A stretch of 64,000 nt of DNA, from positions 248,001-312,000 of the forward strand of contig JAQTZV010000001.1 in the NCBI GenBank assembly GCA_028687585.1, written 5' to 3'. This DNA is from Desulfuromonadaceae bacterium (GTDB lineage: Bacteria > Desulfobacterota > Desulfuromonadia > Geobacterales > Pseudopelobacteraceae). The notes beneath the pieces were generated by a model that saw nothing but the letters and a program-made list of their open reading frames with translations, had not been told where the DNA came from and made no database searches. The translations under genes and the position numbers were made by a program. Below are positions 59,310 to 64,000 of the stretch, piece after piece (position 1 is the stretch's first letter; each line of letters opens with the position of its first letter).

Positions 59310-60884
59310 ATGGCAAAAGATATTGAAATAGACATTGATGCGGAAGTTACCGTCAAAGACATAGTCAATTTTTATGTAAAAATCAATGACTCATCCAAGG
59401 CAAAGAAGGATATTGCCCGACTCTCGGCGAAAGATAAGGCGGCGGCTCTCGAAATAATTGCCACGTCTGCTGCCAGTCGAGATTTTCGCGTCGAAGTGGC
59501 ACGCTATTTTATCTACGATCTGGATGCAGTGGTGCGAAGAAAAGCCGAACGCTTTATGGAAGATCTGGTGCCGGACTGGGTTACCGATCCGGCGGAAAGC
59601 ATTCTGAAGCTTCTGAAATCAACCGTCAAGGGGAGTGCGAGCAGAAATGCTGCCGTCAAGTTTTTGTTTGGCATTGTTGACTCCGCCAGTCTGCGCGATA
59701 CCTTCACGACACTTCTTAATAGCCGGAATCGTGAACATATGGCGGAAATTCTGGCAATATTCGAGGATTACATTGATTCATCCTGTGATGAACATGAACA
59801 GGTAAAAATATTTGACGCCTGCCTGGATATTGTAATCTCTGATGTCATTGATCACACCATCAAGCATCAGGCATCAAACCTGTTGAGTGTCTTTTTTAAT
59901 AAGGTCCAAGCTACCGACCTGGGTGCAACCCTGCGCCGAAAATACATTGAAAAACAGGTTGATAAGGCCGAAGGGGTGTATCGATATCTCTGCAGCGGGG
60001 CATCCGGGTTGAACAACGCATTCCTAGATGATATCCTCCGGCCGCTGAAAGAGAGCGGCAGCAATTATCAGGTTAAAATACTGTCCTACCTCAGATCTAT
60101 TCTGGAAAAAACTAAAAATACGGATGAGGCTGATACGGTTCTTGATACCTACCCGGATTACTGGAATCAGGAAGAACCGTCCAAAGAGGAAAAGATACGG
60201 ACGATCTGCAGTAGAATCCTGCGGGCTGTTGATGAATTGTGGGACGCCTCTGAAGACCCGCAGGTCCGCTCTCTGATAGTCCAGATTCGCTTTGGCGAAT
60301 ATAGCGATAAACGCGAACTGCTGGAACAGATTCGATCCAAACTGGAGGGGCCGGAACTGACACCGGCTGCCCAGGAAAAACTGGCGATGATGCTGCGCTG
60401 TTTTCTTCTTCCGGATCAGCCGGATGTCCTTAAGTTGCAGGCGGCACAACTGTTATTGTTAAAAATTGGAGATTCAGCCAGTCGCTTTGCTGCGCTGGAT
60501 TGTCTTGCCGCTTATCTTGAAAACAGGAACCTGAATTACGCGGAGCAGGAAAGTATTGCAACAGTTATTGAGTTACTGCTGAAAGGGAAGCGTTTGGGCG
60601 GGGCGGTCCGAGACAAAGCCCGGTATCTTTTGTTTATTGCTGATCCAAAACGTGTAAAGAGTGAAGAGGATCAAAAATCGCTTTTTGGCTATTTGCGGGG
60701 CATTGCTGAAGGGGAAGGTTTTGCGAGCCAGAATGCGGAAAAACGGGTTCTGGATGCTCTTGGTATATTTTCTGAGATGGCGATACCGAACGATAAATTG
60801 AAAAAAGCAGCTCAGTATCTGGAGTTTAAAATTAAAACACCCAAAAATCCTGCCACCTGGAATGCTATTTCAGCGGGGTCGTGA
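59310..60884 (+). CDS. Helical-repeat (HEAT-like) cytoplasmic protein
   Basis: 524 residues from ATG 59310 (AGGAAAGG upstream); the frame begins earlier at 59268 without a site. No signal peptide. An acidic start (IEIDIDAEVTVKDIV) is followed by an almost all-helical chain of roughly ten to twelve repeats of 35-45 residues (for example SRDFRVEVARYFIYDLDAVVRRKAERFMEDLV), HEAT/ARM-like. This suggests a scaffold. I do not recognise a named family. Its 3' end overlaps the convergent mnmA gene by 20 bp. Confidence 0.75.
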   Translation: MAKDIEIDIDAEVTVKDIVNFYVKINDSSKAKKDIARLSAKDKAAALEIIATSAASRDFRVEVARYFIYDLDAVVRRKAERFMEDLVPDWVTDPAESILKLLKSTVKGSASRNAAVKFLFGIVDSASLRDTFTTLLNSRNREHMAEILAIFEDYIDSSCDEHEQVKIFDACLDIVISDVIDHTIKHQASNLLSVFFNKVQATDLGATLRRKYIEKQVDKAEGVYRYLCSGASGLNNAFLDDILRPLKESGSNYQVKILSYLRSILEKTKNTDEADTVLDTYPDYWNQEEPSKEEKIRTICSRILRAVDELWDASEDPQVRSLIVQIRFGEYSDKRELLEQIRSKLEGPELTPAAQEKLAMMLRCFLLPDQPDVLKLQAAQLLLLKIGDSASRFAALDCLAAYLENRNLNYAEQESIATVIELLLKGKRLGGAVRDKARYLLFIADPKRVKSEEDQKSLFGYLRGIAEGEGFASQNAEKRVLDALGIFSEMAIPNDKLKKAAQYLEFKIKTPKNPATWNAISAGS

Positions 60885-61932
60885 GCAATGAACACACAAT
60901 CCGGCCTCCTCCCAGCACCTCATCTCCCCGGTAAAAAACCAGTGCCTGTCCCGGCGTGACCGCTTTTTGAGGCTGGTCAAAGGTGACTTCGCAGGTATCC
61001 CCTGCCAATAGCTGTACCTGACAGGCGACCGGCTGATGGCGATAACGGATCTTGCAGGTTGCGGCAAACGTCTCAGCTTCGGGCGCGACAATCCAACTGA
61101 CTGTTTCCGCCTGTAAACCGCCGGCATACACAGCGTGCTGCTCGCCGACCAGGACCACATTCCGCTCGGCGTCAATTGCGGTTACGTACAGCGGTTCACT
61201 CCAGGCTATTCCCAGTCCTTTGCGCTGACCAATCGTGTAGCGATGTGTGCCATGATGGCGTCCGACCGTCTGTCCGTTCAGATGGATGATAGCGCCCTCA
61301 GTTATATTCAGCTCTCCGCTCCCTTCCAAAAAAGCCACATAATCATCATTCGGAATAAAACAGACCTCCTGGCTATCGCCTTTTTCCGCCACCGGCAGAG
61401 CAAATTCCCGTGCCAGACGCCGCACCTCATCCTTGCTTTCAATCGTGCCGAGCGGAAAAATAACCTGCTGCAGTTGCTGCTGAGTAAGAGTATAGAGAAA
61501 ATACGACTGATCTTTTCTGAAATATTCAGCAGTTTTTAAATGACAGGTCCCGTCCGGATCAACTGTTTTTCTGACGTAATGCCCGGTGGCGAGAAGGTCG
61601 GCGCCCAGTTCACGAGCGGTATCAAGCAGCAGACCGAATTTGATATAGCGATTACAGCGAACGCATGGGTTGGGTGTATGGCCGGACCGGTATTCTTCAA
61701 TGAAGTCGCCGATTATCAGTCTGCTGAAATCGGGGGAAAAATCGGCAACGTGGTGTGGAATTCCCAGATGCCTTGCTACAACCGCGGCATCGTGGACGGC
61801 TGAACCGATGCCATTGTTGTGCGGTGCAAACAGGCGCATGGTGATGCCGACCACTTCATGTCCCTGCTGTTTCAGCAGCGCGGCGGTAACAGAGGAATCA
61901 ACGCCTCCGCTCATGGCAACGGCTATTTTCAT
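60865..61932 (-). CDS. mnmA: tRNA-specific 2-thiouridylase MnmA
   Basis: 355 residues. PP-loop AMSGGVDSS at 6-14; catalytic Cys in NPCVRCNRYIKF (C93, with an extra C90) and the second Cys in DSQEVCFIP (about residue 192). It inserts sulfur at position 2 of the wobble uridine in tRNA-Lys/Glu/Gln. The start overlaps the thiF stop by 4 bp, and the two PLP enzymes lie upstream, so sulfur mobilisation and tRNA thiolation are transcriptionally linked. Confidence 0.95.
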   Translation of the reverse strand: MKIAVAMSGGVDSSVTAALLKQQGHEVVGITMRLFAPHNNGIGSAVHDAAVVARHLGIPHHVADFSPDFSRLIIGDFIEEYRSGHTPNPCVRCNRYIKFGLLLDTARELGADLLATGHYVRKTVDPDGTCHLKTAEYFRKDQSYFLYTLTQQQLQQVIFPLGTIESKDEVRRLAREFALPVAEKGDSQEVCFIPNDDYVAFLEGSGELNITEGAIIHLNGQTVGRHHGTHRYTIGQRKGLGIAWSEPLYVTAIDAERNVVLVGEQHAVYAGGLQAETVSWIVAPEAETFAATCKIRYRHQPVACQVQLLAGDTCEVTFDQPQKAVTPGQALVFYRGDEVLGGGRIVCSLLTTPLK

Positions 61933-62732
61933 ATCTCTTCTCCCAAAATAATCCGCACTACCTGGTTGGCCTGATGATGTGCTGCAATACCCACGCGGGG
62001 GGCCATCAAACCGCAGCCCGGCTTGGCTTCCGAAACGGAGTCACCTGTCAAGTAGAGTCGCTGTGAAACTTTGCGCGTTACAATACTGTTGTTCGACCCG
62101 TAGCCGGCCATGCCGGAAGCAGCGACAATACAGCTCTGCGGCATTGCTTCAAGGACCGTGTTTACCAGCATGGCCTTCATGTCGGCCCGGTCAAATGCTT
62201 CAACCACAATTGAACAGTCGGAGAATAGTGCCGGAATATTCTTCGGGGTGAGAAGTGTGCAATGTGCATGCACGGTTACATAGGGATTGATGCGCTGCAG
62301 GTTTTCGCACAGAGCGTCCACTTTATAGCGGCCGATCTGGTCGGTAAAGTACTGCTGGCGATTGAGATTGGAGGGCTCAACAACATCAAAGTCGGCTATA
62401 ACCAGCCTACCGACACCGACTCGTGCAAGGGCTACCGCCACTGCAGAACCAAGGCCTCCCACGCCGGCAATGCCGATCACCGCCCGTTTCAGGCGGGCAT
62501 GAACACCGGGTGTGTGGCGGGATGCCATTAATCCTTCCAACTCGTCTTCAGTTGGTATTTCTCCACGCCGTATCAGGAACAGTTCATCGCCATCACATAA
62601 AATCGTATCCGGGGCAGTGGGGAAACCGTTCAGGATCAGCACATCAGCATCAGCTTTGTGCGTTGCGGCACACGCGCCAAGCGTCAGACCGTCTTTGATG
62701 TCGACGTCTTTTTCGTTGATACGGATTTTCAC
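61929..62732 (-). CDS. thiF: ThiF-type adenylyltransferase with fused ThiS-like domain
   Basis: 267 residues. Residues 1-57 look like a ubiquitin-fold ThiS domain (MKIRINEKDVDIKDGLTL...ILNGFP...GDELFLIRRGE) without a free Gly-Gly end. Residues about 80-267 are the E1-like domain: IAGVGGLGSAVAVALARVGVG (nucleotide site), DFDVVEPSNLNRQQYF with catalytic Asp and Arg, and KPGCGLMAPRVGI. It should adenylate the C-terminus of a sulfur carrier for thiamine, cysteine or related sulfur transfer. The fused domain may be structural. Coupled to mnmA by a 4-bp overlap. Confidence 0.87.
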   Translation of the reverse strand: MKIRINEKDVDIKDGLTLGACAATHKADADVLILNGFPTAPDTILCDGDELFLIRRGEIPTEDELEGLMASRHTPGVHARLKRAVIGIAGVGGLGSAVAVALARVGVGRLVIADFDVVEPSNLNRQQYFTDQIGRYKVDALCENLQRINPYVTVHAHCTLLTPKNIPALFSDCSIVVEAFDRADMKAMLVNTVLEAMPQSCIVAASGMAGYGSNNSIVTRKVSQRLYLTGDSVSEAKPGCGLMAPRVGIAAHHQANQVVRIILGEEI

Positions 62733-62735
62733 ACT

Positions 62736-63869
62736 CTACCCGATGGCCTGCTGCAAATCAGCAATCAGATCATCCGGGTCCTCCAGACCGACGGAGAGTC
62801 GCACCAACGTATCGGTAATCCCCTTGCGCTCCCGTTCCTCTTTGGGTACCGACGCGTGTGACATTCTTGCCGGATAGGAGATGATGCTTTCAACACCGCC
62901 AAGGCTGACGGCAAAAGCGGCCAGGTGAGAATTTTCCAGCAGTCGCTTGGTTGTGTCATACGTATCGAGTTCAAAAGAAAAGACCGCGCCTGGACCATCA
63001 GCCTGAGCATTGTGGATGGTGTGACCGGGATGCTCGGGAAGGCCCGGATAATGGACTGCGGCGACGCGTGGATGCTGTTTCAGCCATGTGACGATTTTGA
63101 GTGTGTTTATCTGGCTCTGGTCCATTCTTACCTTGAGGGTCTTGACACCGCGCAGGGTCAGAAAGGAATCATGCGGGCCGAGTCCGGTGCCGAAGGCGTT
63201 CTGGATGTAGCGGATGCGCTGCCCGAGTTCTGTGTCTCTGGTGACAGCAAAGCCGCACAGGACGTCGCTGTGGCCGTTAATGAACTTGGTGCCGCTGTGC
63301 AGAACGATATCACAGCCGAGTTCCAGCGGGCGCTGCAGGTAGGGGGTCATGAAGGTGTTATCCACGAGCGTGATAATGTCGTGCCGGTGGGCAATGTCGG
63401 CCGCTCCGCGCAGGTCGGTGACCTTAAGGAGCGGGTTTGAAGGTGTTTCAAGATATATCCCCTTTGTTTCTGGACGGATGGCTGCTTCAATTGCGGCCAG
63501 ATTGGTAGCGTCGACAAAGGTGGAGATAATGCCCATCCGGCTGAATATCGTCGAGAGCACTCGATAGGCACCACCGTAGACATCGTCACAGACGACCAGA
63601 TGGTCGCCGGGGGAAAAAATCATCAGAGTGGTTGAGATGGCGGCCATGCCGGAAGCGAACGCGAGGCAGCGTGTACCCCCTTCCAGCACGGCAATTGTAT
63701 CTTCCAGCGCTTCACGGGTCGGGTTATCGCCGCGGGCATAATCATATTTACTGAAATGGTCGACCGACGTCTGGCGATAGGTGGATATCTGGTAGATCGG
63801 TATTCCGAGCGCCCCGGTTTGCTGGTCAATTGTTGGTCCACCGTGGATCAGTTTGGTTGCAAGTCTCAT
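62736..63869 (-). CDS. Cys/Met metabolism PLP enzyme (cystathionine synthase/lyase type)
   Basis: 377 residues with GGAGGGG before the ATG at 63869. PLP-site features are intact: ASGMAAISTTLMIF, YLETPSNPLLKVTD, VDNTFMTPYLQRPLELG and SGTKFINGHSDV with the Schiff-base Lys, then LGGVESIISYPARMSHASVP. The family includes cystathionine gamma-synthase, gamma-lyase and beta-lyase, which cannot be separated by eye. It stands 3 bp after another member of the same family and 3 bp before thiF. Confidence 0.9.
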   Translation of the reverse strand: MRLATKLIHGGPTIDQQTGALGIPIYQISTYRQTSVDHFSKYDYARGDNPTREALEDTIAVLEGGTRCLAFASGMAAISTTLMIFSPGDHLVVCDDVYGGAYRVLSTIFSRMGIISTFVDATNLAAIEAAIRPETKGIYLETPSNPLLKVTDLRGAADIAHRHDIITLVDNTFMTPYLQRPLELGCDIVLHSGTKFINGHSDVLCGFAVTRDTELGQRIRYIQNAFGTGLGPHDSFLTLRGVKTLKVRMDQSQINTLKIVTWLKQHPRVAAVHYPGLPEHPGHTIHNAQADGPGAVFSFELDTYDTTKRLLENSHLAAFAVSLGGVESIISYPARMSHASVPKEERERKGITDTLVRLSVGLEDPDDLIADLQQAIG

Positions 63870-63871
63870 GG

Positions 63872-64000
63872 TTACCCCTCCAGGGCCTGGCGCAGATCTT
63901 CAATCAGGTCATCACAATCCTCGATCCCGACCGACAGACGCAGCAGTACATTGTTAATTCCCAATCTGGTGCGCAGTTCGGGCGGAATGTCAGCGTGTGT
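63872..64000 (-). CDS. Second Cys/Met PLP enzyme, C-terminal end only
   Basis: On the minus strand the frame entering from the window edge reads [16 protein letters not shown] then [18 protein letters not shown] and ends TAA at 63872-63874. This matches the C-terminus of the adjacent PLP enzyme (THASVPKEER... VRLSVGLEDPDDLIADL... in that protein). The remainder lies beyond position 64000. Two related genes in tandem suggest a gamma-synthase/gamma- or beta-lyase pair for transsulfuration. Confidence 0.85.
   Translation of the reverse strand, partial: THADIPPELRTRLGINNVLLRLSVGIEDCDDLIEDLRQALEG

Noticed and set aside
1-64000. CRISPR array, tRNA or rRNA genes, insertion sequences
   Set aside because: No regularly spaced direct repeats, cloverleaf-like sequences, rRNA segments or transposase frames were recognised on either strand.

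Overview
The window reads as chromosome of a Geobacter-type bacterium (Geobacterales). The main support is a pilA locus laid out as in Geobacter: a PilR-type sigma-54 activator, a sigma-54 promoter, a very short pilin (60-residue mature form) and a separate small PilA-C-like partner. Other support comes from membrane complexes of the energy-converting-hydrogenase-related (Ehr) type known from Geobacter genomes, abundant two-component and c-di-GMP signalling, and moderate GC. The genus is an inference. I saw no tRNA, rRNA, CRISPR array or insertion sequence.

Layout. Positions 1-8900 hold two ABC importers: an ABC_sub_bind/LivH-like system, and a polar amino acid system whose permease carries an unusual N-terminal extracytoplasmic repeat domain. 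A multi-rhodanese protein and an Old-Yellow-type flavoenzyme follow. Positions 8885-11996 (minus strand) hold PilZ, RecA-like ATPase, DUF2786, EamA and MutT genes. Positions 12112-22291 form a seven-subunit membrane complex (called Ehr-1 here) headed by a DNA-binding/PTS-EIIA fusion regulator. Positions 22300-26061 are an accessory strip: a gene remnant, a LysM protein, a TRIC/UPF0126 channel, a MazEF-like toxin-antitoxin pair, a pal gene fragment and a DUF815 ATPase. Positions 26173-33470 are a second, paralogous six-gene complex (Ehr-2) ending in a ferredoxin/NuoB-like fusion.

Positions 33549-40653 are housekeeping: an extended GAPDH, a cupin, and a valS-nadK-recN group. Positions 40815-54151 are the pilin region: pilR, pilA, the PilA-C-like gene, a TMTC-like membrane glycosyltransferase, a 1190-residue protein with two O-GlcNAc-transferase-type domains, a methyltransferase-TPR protein, two decayed toxin-antitoxin loci, an ABC-2 permease, a second prepilin and a zinc-ribbon membrane protein. 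Positions 54497-58187 encode a PAS histidine kinase, a single-domain receiver and a REC-PAS-GGDEF-EAL protein. Positions 58221-64000 hold a DUF4139-like protein, a helical-repeat protein and a minus-strand sulfur-metabolism group (two PLP enzymes, ThiF, MnmA).

How the parts fit. Both Ehr large subunits have lost the N-terminal Cys pair that binds NiFe in true hydrogenases, but the FeS small subunits and the proton-channel residues are kept. These are therefore probably two ion-translocating, complex-I-like machines with unknown electron donors and acceptors rather than hydrogenases. Ehr-2 carries its own fused 2[4Fe-4S] module; Ehr-1 has none but has a tethered EIIA-type regulator. Placement of two glycosyltransferases and a methyltransferase directly behind the pilin genes suggests a pilus or surface-protein modification island. 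That function is inferred from context only.
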